A stretch of DNA of 22,041 nucleotides from JBFMAE01 sp040756085. Lineage in GTDB: Bacteria; Desulfobacterota; BSN033; UBA1163. Position numbers and translations under genes: made by a program. The notes beneath the pieces were generated by a model that saw only the letters and a list, made by a program, of their open reading frames with translations, was not told the origin of the DNA and did no database searches. This document shows positions 6,939 through 14,442 of this stretch, one piece after another (position 1 is the stretch's first letter; every line of letters starts with the position of its first letter). The stretch spans positions 1 to 22,041 of the forward strand of contig JBFMAE010000332.1 in the NCBI GenBank assembly GCA_040756085.1, given 5' to 3'.

Positions 6939-7409
6939 TTATGATTGGCCACTGGCTGCTTTGATGGACTGAATAATTTGAAGATATCCAGTACAGCGGC
7001 ACAGGTTGCCGGCAATACCATTTCGAATCTCTTCCTCGGCTGGCTTTGGATTCTCATCGAGGAGGGCTTTTGCTGAAAGCACCATCCCAGGAGTACAGAA
7101 ACCACACTGGACGGCTCCATATTCAATGAAAGCCTTCTGGATGGGATGGAGATTTCCCTGGGGGTCAGCAAGGCCTTCAATCGTGGTTACGGTCTTTCCC
7201 TCCACTTCCATTGCAGGAAAGATACAGGAGTTGACCGTCTTCCCATCGAGGAGCACTGTGCAGGCACCACATTCACCCATGCCACATCCCTCCTTCGCTC
7301 CAGTGAGTTCCAATTCTTTCCTCAACAATTCCAGAAGGGTAAGATGGGGTTCAATCTCGATCTGAATTGGTTCGCCGTTCAAAATAAATTTAAGGGTTCG
7401 TTTCGGCAT
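6939..7409 (-). CDS. Xanthine dehydrogenase-family 2Fe-2S subunit
   Basis: The 156-residue product is the small electron-transfer subunit of the hydroxylase. The N-terminal plant-ferredoxin-like domain has Cys42, Cys47, Cys50 and Cys62 (GCGMGECGACTVLLDGK...C); the C-terminal helical domain has Cys102, Cys105, Cys137 and Cys139 (QCGFCTPGM and GNLCRCTGY). These bind two [2Fe-2S] clusters that relay electrons from the molybdenum site to FAD. AGGAG lies six bases before the ATG. Its last residues (SGQS) are encoded right at the edge of the AACCAAT repeat region, so the original C-terminus may have been slightly changed by the insertion. Confidence 0.95.
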   Translation of the reverse strand: MPKRTLKFILNGEPIQIEIEPHLTLLELLRKELELTGAKEGCGMGECGACTVLLDGKTVNSCIFPAMEVEGKTVTTIEGLADPQGNLHPIQKAFIEYGAVQCGFCTPGMVLSAKALLDENPKPAEEEIRNGIAGNLCRCTGYLQIIQSIKAASGQS

Positions 7410-7426
7410 TGGATGCTCCTTTTATT

Positions 7427-7473
7427 ACAATGGACTATGAACGTTAAACAATGAACTGTTCATCGTCCATTGT
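7427..7473. repeat. Word-repeat hairpin between FAD and 2Fe-2S genes
   Basis: ACAATGGACTATGAAC at 7427-7442 pairs with GTTCATCGTCCATTGT at 7458-7473 (15 of 16) around a 15-base loop that itself contains another AATGAAC copy. Further TTCATCG/TTATCG words continue to 7488. The 88-bp spacer between two operon genes is almost wholly made of this repeat. It could tune expression or merely be an inserted repeat. Confidence 0.65.
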
Positions 7474-7497
7474 TCATCGTTTATCGTTGGGTCTTCT

Positions 7498-8469
7498 TTA
7501 CCACAGCCTCACCGGAAAGACAGTCTCCTCCGGTCTCAGCACTCTCTCCATAGATTTCATTGCCATCCGTTTCACCAGGACCTTGATCATGTCTCTACGG
7601 TACCAGGCCTCACCCCGTATGGAGTCCCTGGGCTGGGCTTCTTTAGCAGAAGTCTCGGCAACTTCCTCTAAGAGCTCGTCACTTATTTTCTTACCTCTCA
7701 AAAGGTTTTCAGCCTTTTTAGCCCTTATGGGTGTGGGAGCGGCTACCCCCAGAGCAATCCGGATTTCTTTGCATATCAGCTCGTCCTCCTCGAGAGCGTG
7801 GAGGATAGTGGAAATGGGAGAAGTGGTGCAGAGGAGATCAGTGCAGGTGACCGTGGCCTTGTCGAGAGAGATGAGGACCGCCACACCCAGGATCGGAAGA
7901 TCCAGCGCCTGTCGTCTCTGAAGTTTCCAATATGCGGAGCCGGTATTGGGAAGGGGCTTCGGAATCGAAATCTCAATAAGAATCTCATCCGGCTTTAATA
8001 CTGTTTCGCCAGGGCCTGTGAAGAATTGGTCGATCGGAATCGTCCGTTCTGACTTGACCGCCTTCACCTTTAGTTGAGCGTCCAGGACCAGAAGCGGGGC
8101 TACGGTATCGGCTGAAGGAGCTGCCGTGCAGAGATTGCCACCGATCGTTGCCACATTCCGAATCTGGACAGAGCCGAGGACATCTACGGCGTCGGCAAAG
8201 GCGGAAAATTCCTTCCGGATCAATTCGGACTTCTCGATCGCTCGATGAGTCACCATGGGTCCAATCCTCAACGTTCCGTTATTTTGGATCTGCTCCAATT
8301 CAGGAATCCCCCGAAGTGAGATGAGGACATCAGGGGCCATCGTCTTCTGTTTGGTCATCACGATGACATCCGTTCCTCCAGCAATAAGCTTTGCCTTTTC
8401 TCCATATTGATTTAAAAGGGAGAGGGCCTCCTCGATCGTTTTAGGTTTGAGGTAATCAAACTTTTTCAT
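7498..8469 (-). CDS. Xanthine dehydrogenase-family FAD subunit
   Basis: The 323-residue product is the medium, FAD-binding subunit. FAD motifs are LIAGGTDVIV (28-37) and ATIGGNLCTAAPSADTV (107-123), followed by a C-terminal CO-dehydrogenase flavoprotein-like domain (ALGVAAPTPIRA at 239-250). GGAGGGG sits four bases before the ATG. The four-cysteine [4Fe-4S] insertion of the 4-hydroxybenzoyl-CoA reductase HcrB subunit is absent, arguing against a reductase of that type. Instead there is an apparent insertion of about 20 residues after the sheet near residue 203, containing Cys209, Cys214 and Cys233, which I do not recognise from the family. It follows dctM by 41 bases, so transporter and hydroxylase are probably co-transcribed. 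Confidence 0.93.
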   Translation of the reverse strand: MKKFDYLKPKTIEEALSLLNQYGEKAKLIAGGTDVIVMTKQKTMAPDVLISLRGIPELEQIQNNGTLRIGPMVTHRAIEKSELIRKEFSAFADAVDVLGSVQIRNVATIGGNLCTAAPSADTVAPLLVLDAQLKVKAVKSERTIPIDQFFTGPGETVLKPDEILIEISIPKPLPNTGSAYWKLQRRQALDLPILGVAVLISLDKATVTCTDLLCTTSPISTILHALEEDELICKEIRIALGVAAPTPIRAKKAENLLRGKKISDELLEEVAETSAKEAQPRDSIRGEAWYRRDMIKVLVKRMAMKSMERVLRPEETVFPVRLW

Positions 8470-8510
8470 GAATCCCCTCCATGGGTTGGAAAACTATGAG
8501 GTTGTGAAGA

Positions 8511-9806
8511 TCATCTCACCAAACCGGGTAAAAAGAGTGAAATTTGTGGGAAAATGATCATTACCGCCATCGTGACACAGTAAGCTGGAATAAACCAGAG
8601 CACACCCCTAAAAACAGTTGAAAGAGGAATATCCTCAGCCATACCAGAAACCACATAGGCACATATTCCTACAGGAGGGGTAATGGCTCCCATTGTAGTG
8701 ACCACCGTGAGAATACAGCCGAGCCAGATTGGGTCATACCCCAATTGGATCGCTATTGGGAAGAAGATAGGAATGGAAATTAGAAGGAAACCCAAGGCAT
8801 CCATTACCATTCCCGCAATCCCATAAATGATCAGAATGGAAACCATAATCATGTACGGCGGCACCTGAAGGGTCGAAACAAAATCAACCGCTTCAAAGGG
8901 GAGACGGCTGATCGTAAGAAACCGGCCGAAAATGACAGCCCCCCAGACAATCACAATCACCATGCAGGTCACCCTCAAGGCATCCATAATCGCTGCAACG
9001 AACCCCTTCAACGAAAGTTTTCTTCTTATCGCTGCTGCGATCAAAAGAGCAAAAAAGGCACCGGCTGCCCCTGCTTCTGTCGGAGTATATGCCCCCGTAT
9101 AAAGTCCCCCCATGACAAGGCCAAAGAGAATGATCATCTCCGTCATCCCAGGAGTAGCCTTAATTTTATCGATCAGACTTACTCTCGGTCCTCCTGGTCC
9201 CCACTCTGGATGCCTCGCACAAATAAAATAGATCGTGAGGACGAAAAGGAAGGCCATCAGGAATCCTGGCAATGTGGAGCCCCAGAAGAGTTTCCCGATA
9301 GACTGTCCGGTCTGCATGCCATAGACGATCAGCACCACGCTCGGCGGGATGACAACCCCCAAGGTCGAACCACAGGCGATAGAGCCGGTCGAAAGTGCTT
9401 TGTTGTAATTGTACTTCTTCATCTCTGGCAGGGCTACGGTCGTCATGGTGGCTGCAGTCGCATTATTGGAACCACAAATAGCGGCAAACCCCGCACAGGC
9501 CATGATCGTTGCCATGGCAATTCCACCCCGGGTCCGACCGAACCATTTATAGGCCGTATCATAAAGGTTTTTATTGACTCCCGAATAGAAACAGATGGTT
9601 CCCATGAGAATGAAAAGGGGAATGACCGTAAGACCATAGGAAGAAAAATTAGACCACGTTTCGGTCCCAATCATAGAGAGAGCCGAGTGAATACCTGTGA
9701 CATACCACAATCCACAGAAACCGACCACTGCCATAGCAAAACCAACAGGCATCTGGAGCACAATCATCACCACAAGAAGAATAAGAATCCCAATGAGACC
9801 TACCAT
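8511..9806 (-). CDS. dctM: TRAP transporter large permease
   Basis: The 431-residue hydrophobic protein is the 12-helix transport subunit of a sodium-driven TRAP system in the inner membrane. Family hallmarks are the internal-repeat segments GSTLGVVIPPSVVLIVYGM and GAITPPVGICAYVV, ICGSNNATAATM, LPEMKKYNYN and TPTEAGAAGA. The ATG at 9806 directly follows the stop codon of dctQ (TAGATG), with AGGAGA about seven bases upstream inside dctQ, giving tight translational coupling. It pairs with dctQ and dctP upstream. By family the substrate is an organic acid; nothing here names it. Confidence 0.95.
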   Translation of the reverse strand: MVGLIGILILLVVMIVLQMPVGFAMAVVGFCGLWYVTGIHSALSMIGTETWSNFSSYGLTVIPLFILMGTICFYSGVNKNLYDTAYKWFGRTRGGIAMATIMACAGFAAICGSNNATAATMTTVALPEMKKYNYNKALSTGSIACGSTLGVVIPPSVVLIVYGMQTGQSIGKLFWGSTLPGFLMAFLFVLTIYFICARHPEWGPGGPRVSLIDKIKATPGMTEMIILFGLVMGGLYTGAYTPTEAGAAGAFFALLIAAAIRRKLSLKGFVAAIMDALRVTCMVIVIVWGAVIFGRFLTISRLPFEAVDFVSTLQVPPYMIMVSILIIYGIAGMVMDALGFLLISIPIFFPIAIQLGYDPIWLGCILTVVTTMGAITPPVGICAYVVSGMAEDIPLSTVFRGVLWFIPAYCVTMAVMIIFPQISLFLPGLVR

Positions 9807-10295
9807 CTATCTTTCTCCTTTCTCAGAGAGAAGAGATTTCAAAAAATCGATCAATAGGGTAAAGGCGAGAAGAAGACAACAGATGGCGACCACATAAACA
9901 AAGGGATAGTAGATGATTCTTAAGGTCTCTGATGTCTCGCTTCTTTTCCAGATCGTGGTGGCGTAAATAGCGCTCTGCCATGCCACCAGAACGAAGAAAA
10001 TCATGCACACGAAGGAACTAATGGCATTCATCATCCTTTTGACCCGTTTTGAATATCGAGTGGCTAAGATATCCACAGAAATGTGACTGCGGGTAATCTG
10101 GGCATAACCCAAAGGTAAGGCCACCACGAGGGCTCCGAAGAAACCCACCAGTTCATAAGCCCCTGTGAGAGGAGATCCCATTGGCCTTAACAACATATTG
10201 ACGCAGGCAATGCCTGTCAATGTTAGAAGTGAAATTCCACCCATCCAGGTAAACCATTTGTTCAATACACCACTGATTTTATCTAATACACCCAT
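9807..10295 (-). CDS. dctQ: TRAP transporter small permease
   Basis: The product has four membrane helices and the DctQ features LRPMGSPLTGAYELVGFFGAL and YAQITRSHISVDILATRYSKR. The small permease partners DctM. I chose the ATG at 10295 (162 residues) because GAGGTG lies six bases upstream; a GTG three codons earlier (10304) overlaps that site. A strong hairpin and 135 bases separate it from dctP, while it abuts dctM. Confidence 0.93.
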   Translation of the reverse strand: MGVLDKISGVLNKWFTWMGGISLLTLTGIACVNMLLRPMGSPLTGAYELVGFFGALVVALPLGYAQITRSHISVDILATRYSKRVKRMMNAISSFVCMIFFVLVAWQSAIYATTIWKRSETSETLRIIYYPFVYVVAICCLLLAFTLLIDFLKSLLSEKGER

Positions 10296-10367
10296 CACGG
10301 TCACCTCATCATACCCAACCCCTCTCCCTCATGGGAAAACGGATGAAGAAGAAAATTTTCTAAATAG

Positions 10368-10414
10368 CCATAGAGGACCCCCTTCGTTCAGTCGAAAAAG
10401 AGGGTCCTCTATGG
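10368..10414 (-). terminator. Strong intercistronic hairpin between dctP and dctQ
   Basis: CCATAGAGGACCC at 10368-10380 pairs perfectly with GGGTCCTCTATGG at 10402-10414 around a 21-base loop. No long U-tract follows in the direction of transcription, so it looks more like an attenuator or mRNA-stability element than a full terminator. Placed just after dctP, it would favour binding protein over permeases. Confidence 0.65.
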
Positions 10415-10430
10415 ATTCAGAATCAGCTGA

Positions 10431-11480
10431 TTAATCTGGATATTCCTTGCTATATTTTTCCTTTAGCTTCATGACATCATCAAGGATCGCTTTGGCGGGT
10501 AATCCCTTTGCCTCAACATCCTTCAGGTGTTTATCGGTCATGGGCTTAAGCAATGCATACCATCTCGAGATCTCTTTAGGTGAAAGCTTATATACCTGGA
10601 CATTGTATGTCTTCTCAGACCACTTCATCGCCTCTTTCACATGGTTGTCCACATATTGTCCTGTCCAGATCGCCTGGTCTTTTCGAAGGTCATCCATGAC
10701 CTTCTTCACATCCGCAGGCAGAGAATCCCATTTCTTTTGATTCATCACTACTGCAAACGAGACGACAAAGAGGTTCACATTCCCTGTCACATGGCGACAA
10801 TATTCAGCATATTTGAAGTCTTTCATCACCTCGAGCGAAGAAACGTTCCCTTTGATGACACCCTTCTGGAGCGCTTCGGGGGCATCGGTTTGAGGCATGC
10901 CCACTGCTGCGGCTCCGAGGATTCCAAGGATCTTTGCGCCAGTTCCAGAGGCCCTCAGTTCATAGCCCTTTAAATCCTCCAGACTAAGGATAGGTTTCAT
11001 GGACATAATGTTTGCAGGGGGGCAGGTGTACATGGTGAGGACCTTAAATTTTTCAAGTTCTTTGGGCTTATATTTTTCAACAATTTCCCAAAGGGCCGCA
11101 CTTGCCACGGTGGAGCTTGGCCATCCAAGAGGTAGATCGACAAATTCCACTATAGGGAACATTCCCGGGAAATAGGAGGTGCAGGTACTCCCAATATCTG
11201 CTGTGCCGGCAATGACCCCATCGAACATATTCTTTGCATGGAGGAGGGTACTGCCTGGGTAGGTATCGACCTTCACCTTCCCGTTGGTCCTCTTTTCTAC
11301 CTCTTTTTTCCACCTTTCCATCTGAACGCAGGGAAAGGTCGGAGCCGGTGGGAAATTTGCATAACTCAGTTTAATTTGCGCTTGAGCGGGTAGGGGGAAC
11401 AGACTGCTTCCCAATAATAGGCCTACCATTAATCCAATAGACATGACACCCATTCCTTTTAGCATTCTCTTTTCTTTCAT
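10431..11480 (-). CDS. dctP: TRAP transporter periplasmic solute-binding protein
   Basis: The product (349 residues) is a secreted DctP-family binding protein. A signal peptide (MKEKRMLKG, hydrophobic 11-30, cleavage likely after PAQA at 34) is followed by a fold with MERWKKEVEKRTNGKVKVDTYP, GTADIGSTC and the ligand-site segment LEDLKGYELRASGTG, whose Arg176 is the usual carboxylate anchor. I place the start at the ATG at 11480, six bases after GGGAGG; an upstream TTG at 11486 lies inside the spacing. It is first of the transporter set, after the CoA ligase with a 122-base gap in which I see no clear feature. The substrate is likely an organic acid handled by the surrounding enzymes (inference). 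Confidence 0.93.
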   Translation of the reverse strand: MKEKRMLKGMGVMSIGLMVGLLLGSSLFPLPAQAQIKLSYANFPPAPTFPCVQMERWKKEVEKRTNGKVKVDTYPGSTLLHAKNMFDGVIAGTADIGSTCTSYFPGMFPIVEFVDLPLGWPSSTVASAALWEIVEKYKPKELEKFKVLTMYTCPPANIMSMKPILSLEDLKGYELRASGTGAKILGILGAAAVGMPQTDAPEALQKGVIKGNVSSLEVMKDFKYAEYCRHVTGNVNLFVVSFAVVMNQKKWDSLPADVKKVMDDLRKDQAIWTGQYVDNHVKEAMKWSEKTYNVQVYKLSPKEISRWYALLKPMTDKHLKDVEAKGLPAKAILDDVMKLKEKYSKEYPD

Positions 11481-11602
11481 TTGCAACCTCCCTTCATCGA
11501 TAAGGAATAGATACTATTCGCAATTTACTCCGTTAGAAAGCCTCGCCAAATCCTTTTTCCTTCTAAAATCCCACCTCCTTTCATGCAAAAATCGGTCACC
11601 TG

Positions 11603-12895
11603 TTAGACCCCACGATGATCGAAGACCCGTTTGCTCTTCCGCTCTGACCTCGGAAGGGTTCCATAATCAACGATCTCCACCTTGCCACTGACCAGAACCT
11701 GTTTCTTAACCTCCTCTTCAATATTGTTTGCCAGGGCGATATCTTCTTCTGGATGACTGCCCTCTGCACGTTCCACCTTCACCGTCATATAGTCTTTACC
11801 ATCCTCTTTACGGTCGAGGTGAATCTGATATTCACTCCCCACCCCTTTTGTGTTTGAAAGGATGTGGTCGATCTGTCCGGGGTAGATATTGACAGCCCTG
11901 AAGATAAACATATCGTCAGAACGGCCCAGTAATCGGTCATGCATTGGAAGGACAGATCCACAGGAACATCGTTTAGGAATGAGTTTGGTGAGATCTCTTG
12001 TGCGGTAGCGGAGAAGAGGGGCGGCTTCTTTCCGGAGAGTAGTGACCACCATCTCACCGGTTTCCCCGGGTTCGACGGGCTGGAGTGTCTCGGGATCAAT
12101 AAGCTCAAGGATGTAGTAATCCGCCCAGTAGTGAATGCCTTCGTGGTAAACACAGTCAATTCCGGTTCCAGGGCCATAAAGTTCTGTCAGGCCGGTAATG
12201 TCGAAGACGTGCTCCACCCTTAAGAGTTCCTTCATCTTATTTCTCATGGCCTCACTGGATCGTTCAGATCCCATAATCGCCTTTTTCAAGTTGATCCGGT
12301 CTATCAACCCCCTTTTTTGTACCTCTTCTCCCATGAGGATGGTCATAGAAGCAGTAGCACAGAGAATGGTTGTTTGAAAGTCTTCTAAGAATTGGCACTG
12401 CATATCGATATTTCCAGGGCCGACAGGAATGGCCAGAGCACCGAATCGTTCGCATCCTAATTGAAACCCGACACCTGCTGTCCAGACTCCATACCCCACA
12501 GCAATCTGAACTCGATCCTTTGTGGTCAAGCCAGCCATCTCATAACATCTGGCGAACATATTGGCCCAATCATTTATATCCTTTTGGGTATAGCAGAGAA
12601 CTTTTCGTTTCCCGGTCGTTCCGGAAGAGGCATGGATGCGAACGATCTTTTCGAAAGGAGCTGATCTTAAAGGGAAGGGATATCCTTCCTGAAGATCATT
12701 AGCAGTAGTAAAAGAAAGTTTCGAGATATCTTTTAAGGATTTAATATGCCGAGGTTTAACTCCAGCCTCATCGAATCGCTTTCGATAGAATTCAGAATTC
12801 TTGTAAACATGGTTGACAGTCCATTGAAGCCCCTCTATCTGAATTCGCTTGAGTTCTCTCTCCGTTCGAATCTTCGGCATAAAACTTCTTCCCAT
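11603..12895 (-). CDS. PaaK-like aryl/acyl-CoA ligase
   Basis: The 430-residue product belongs to the phenylacetate-CoA ligase (PaaK) branch of adenylate-forming enzymes, which activate a carboxylic acid with ATP and join it to coenzyme A. Motifs: phosphate loop HASSGTTGKRKV (88-99), TGLTELYGPGTG (234-245), LLRYRTRDLT (294-303), a CSCG pair typical of the family, GRSDDM (325-330) and the C-terminal LPRSERKSKRV with a Lys in the catalytic position. GGAGGG precedes the ATG at short spacing and a good promoter lies just upstream. The position between the PyrDK/HyuAB set and the transporter suggests it activates either the imported acid or a ring-opened intermediate. Substrate unknown; phenylacetate itself is not implied. 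Confidence 0.9.
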   Translation of the reverse strand: MGRSFMPKIRTERELKRIQIEGLQWTVNHVYKNSEFYRKRFDEAGVKPRHIKSLKDISKLSFTTANDLQEGYPFPLRSAPFEKIVRIHASSGTTGKRKVLCYTQKDINDWANMFARCYEMAGLTTKDRVQIAVGYGVWTAGVGFQLGCERFGALAIPVGPGNIDMQCQFLEDFQTTILCATASMTILMGEEVQKRGLIDRINLKKAIMGSERSSEAMRNKMKELLRVEHVFDITGLTELYGPGTGIDCVYHEGIHYWADYYILELIDPETLQPVEPGETGEMVVTTLRKEAAPLLRYRTRDLTKLIPKRCSCGSVLPMHDRLLGRSDDMFIFRAVNIYPGQIDHILSNTKGVGSEYQIHLDRKEDGKDYMTVKVERAEGSHPEEDIALANNIEEEVKKQVLVSGKVEIVDYGTLPRSERKSKRVFDHRGV

Positions 12896-12919
12896 TTTCC
12901 CTCCTATTTTTTGGAACTT

Positions 12920-12948
12920 ATCATATTAAAAAAAAGAAAGGTCGTCAA
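12920..12948 (-). promoter_or_regulatory. Sigma70-type promoter before the CoA ligase
   Basis: On the minus strand TTGACG (12948-12943) and TATGAT (12925-12920) are separated by exactly 17 bases, a T-rich spacer. Transcription would begin near 12913, leaving a short leader with the GGAGGG site before the ligase ATG at 12895. It implies the ligase, TRAP and hydroxylase genes can be transcribed independently of the upstream hyuAB/pyrDK genes. Confidence 0.65.
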
Positions 12949-12958
12949 GTGAAGATTA

Positions 12959-13459
12959 TCACATTATCTCAAACCTACAGCATTCGTCACCCTTGGCAAG
13001 ACAGGCCAATTCCGTCGCTTCAATTTCACGATCGAACACGACAGAGGCCATCCCGCTTAAAACGCCACGAATGAAATGACAGACCGGCGAGGAAGAGGCC
13101 CCATAGGCCTCCGCAAATGGGGAGTAAAAGACGAGAATTGAAAGATATTTCTGGAGGGGGTCGAACCTCTCAGCCTCAAATCTTCCCCAGCCGATCTGAG
13201 GTCCCATCTTCACCATGAAATGGACGATTTCCTCGTCCGAGAATTTAAAAATCTCTCGATACTTTTTTGAAGAGAGGGCTCCTCCTTGAAACCCGCTGAG
13301 GAAAAGGATCTGAGCGGCCCTTTCTCCAATTTCCTTTTCAACTGCTTTTTGAAGAGTGGCCAGAGTCTCCGGTCGGATGAGAAGGTAACGCACATCTTTG
13401 TAAAAGAGGCCTCCTTTTTCCCGGACAAAATGGAGTTGGTCTAAAATTTCATTTTCCAT
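12959..13459 (-). CDS. Stand-alone V4R-domain protein
   Basis: The 166-residue product ends in a V4R (4-vinyl reductase) domain: SPVCHFIRGVLSGMASVVFDREIEATELACLAKGDECCRFEI, about residues 105-165, with Cys127, His128, Cys153, Cys160 and Cys161. The N-terminal part resembles the ligand-binding half of XylR_N-type sensors (GGLFYKDVRYLLIRPETLATLQKAVE, then FLSGFQGG). Such domains bind small organic molecules, usually as the input of a sigma54 activator, but here no AAA+ or DNA-binding domain follows. It could be a detached sensor, a carrier or an enzyme component. AGGAG lies six bases before the ATG. It follows pyrD by 62 bases on the same strand. Confidence 0.8.
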   Translation of the reverse strand: MENEILDQLHFVREKGGLFYKDVRYLLIRPETLATLQKAVEKEIGERAAQILFLSGFQGGALSSKKYREIFKFSDEEIVHFMVKMGPQIGWGRFEAERFDPLQKYLSILVFYSPFAEAYGASSSPVCHFIRGVLSGMASVVFDREIEATELACLAKGDECCRFEIM

Positions 13460-13521
13460 AATTTTCTCCTTTTTCCTCTCCCGCGAGGCTGAGGGGAAGG
13501 AATGGATCGATCTCTATGGTC

Positions 13522-14442
13522 CTACTTTAAACTTCCAGTTAATTTGACAATCGTCTCTATTCCATGTTGAGTCAAATAGGCTTTGATCCCATCGATGACT
13601 TTCAGAGTGATCATGGGGTCGATGAAATTAAAGGTTCCGATTTGGATCGCTGAAGAGCCTGAAATGAAAAATTCGATGGCGTCCTCTGCCGAGGCAATTC
13701 CTCCGATGCCGATGACCGGAAGGTCAACGGCCTGGTAGACCTGCCTGACCAGATAAAGGGCGATCGGTTTGATCGAGGGGCCGGCAAGTCCACCCGTGAC
13801 ATTCCTGCCGAGCTTGGAACGCCTGGTATGGATGTCGATGGAAAGACCCGGCAGGCCATTGATGAGAGAGATGGCGTCTGCACCGCATTGTTGACAGGTT
13901 TCTGCAAAGATCCGGATGTCGCTGACCATGGGGTAAAGCTTGACGATCATGGTCTTGTCCGTGACATGTCGGACGCGTGTTACAAGCTGCCAGGTCACTT
14001 CCTGGTCAACGCCGAAGTGCCTACCTCCCTTCTTCACATTGGGGCAAGAAATATTCAATTCAAGGGCATTCACTCTTTTCTGGCGATTCAGACGTTCGGC
14101 CAGTTCGACGTACTCCTCTATTGTTTCTCCACCCATGCTGACGATGAGGGGAACTTCCTTCGATTCGAAATAGGGAAGTTTCTCCTCGATAAACCGCTCG
14201 ACCCCCACATTCTGGAGACCGATACTGGCCAAAAGACCGGAGGAGACTTCGGTGGATCGATGAGGAAAGCTTCCGATGCGCGGCCGGATCGTGATCGTTT
14301 TGACAATGACGGCTCCCAATCGGTCGACATCGAAAAATCGATCGTACTCTTGACCATAGCCAAAGGTTCCTGAGGCTGGCATCACAGGATTTTTGAGGCG
14401 TAAATTGCCGATCTGGACGGAGAGGTCAGGCGATCCATTCAT
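13522..14442 (-). CDS. Class 1B dihydroorotate dehydrogenase-like flavoprotein, altered substrate site
   Basis: The 306-residue product is a TIM-barrel FMN enzyme of the DHODB catalytic-subunit family: MPASGTFGYGQEY, LELNISCPNVKKGG with the catalytic-type Cys133, TGGLAGPSIKPIAL and PVIGIGGIASAEDAIEF. The start is put at 14442 because GAGGTGG lies about six bases upstream; it overlaps the end of the pyrK-like gene by 17 bases. Two positions that normally contact orotate differ. The usual GMLNAIGLQN segment is GLLASIGLQN here (Ala72 instead of Asn), and the usual INTL segment is INGL (Gly196 instead of Thr/Ser). PRxGNPxPR is changed to PRIGSFPHR. With its catabolic neighbours this suggests a different, related heterocycle as substrate. 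Ordinary pyrimidine synthesis remains possible. Confidence 0.85.
   Translation of the reverse strand: MNGSPDLSVQIGNLRLKNPVMPASGTFGYGQEYDRFFDVDRLGAVIVKTITIRPRIGSFPHRSTEVSSGLLASIGLQNVGVERFIEEKLPYFESKEVPLIVSMGGETIEEYVELAERLNRQKRVNALELNISCPNVKKGGRHFGVDQEVTWQLVTRVRHVTDKTMIVKLYPMVSDIRIFAETCQQCGADAISLINGLPGLSIDIHTRRSKLGRNVTGGLAGPSIKPIALYLVRQVYQAVDLPVIGIGGIASAEDAIEFFISGSSAIQIGTFNFIDPMITLKVIDGIKAYLTQHGIETIVKLTGSLK

Noticed and set aside
7498..8469. HcrB of 4-hydroxybenzoyl-CoA reductase, suggested by the subunit lengths
   Set aside because: The four-cysteine [4Fe-4S] insertion that marks HcrB is absent; only a generic XDH-family FAD subunit is supported.
9210..9857. Long plus-strand frame of 215 codons opposite dctM
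   Set aside because: It is antisense to a clear TRAP permease, has no family features and reflects codon bias of the opposite strand.
13828..14373. Plus-strand frame of 181 codons opposite the pyrD-like gene
   Set aside because: It is antisense to a gene with intact motifs; no ribosome binding site or known domain.
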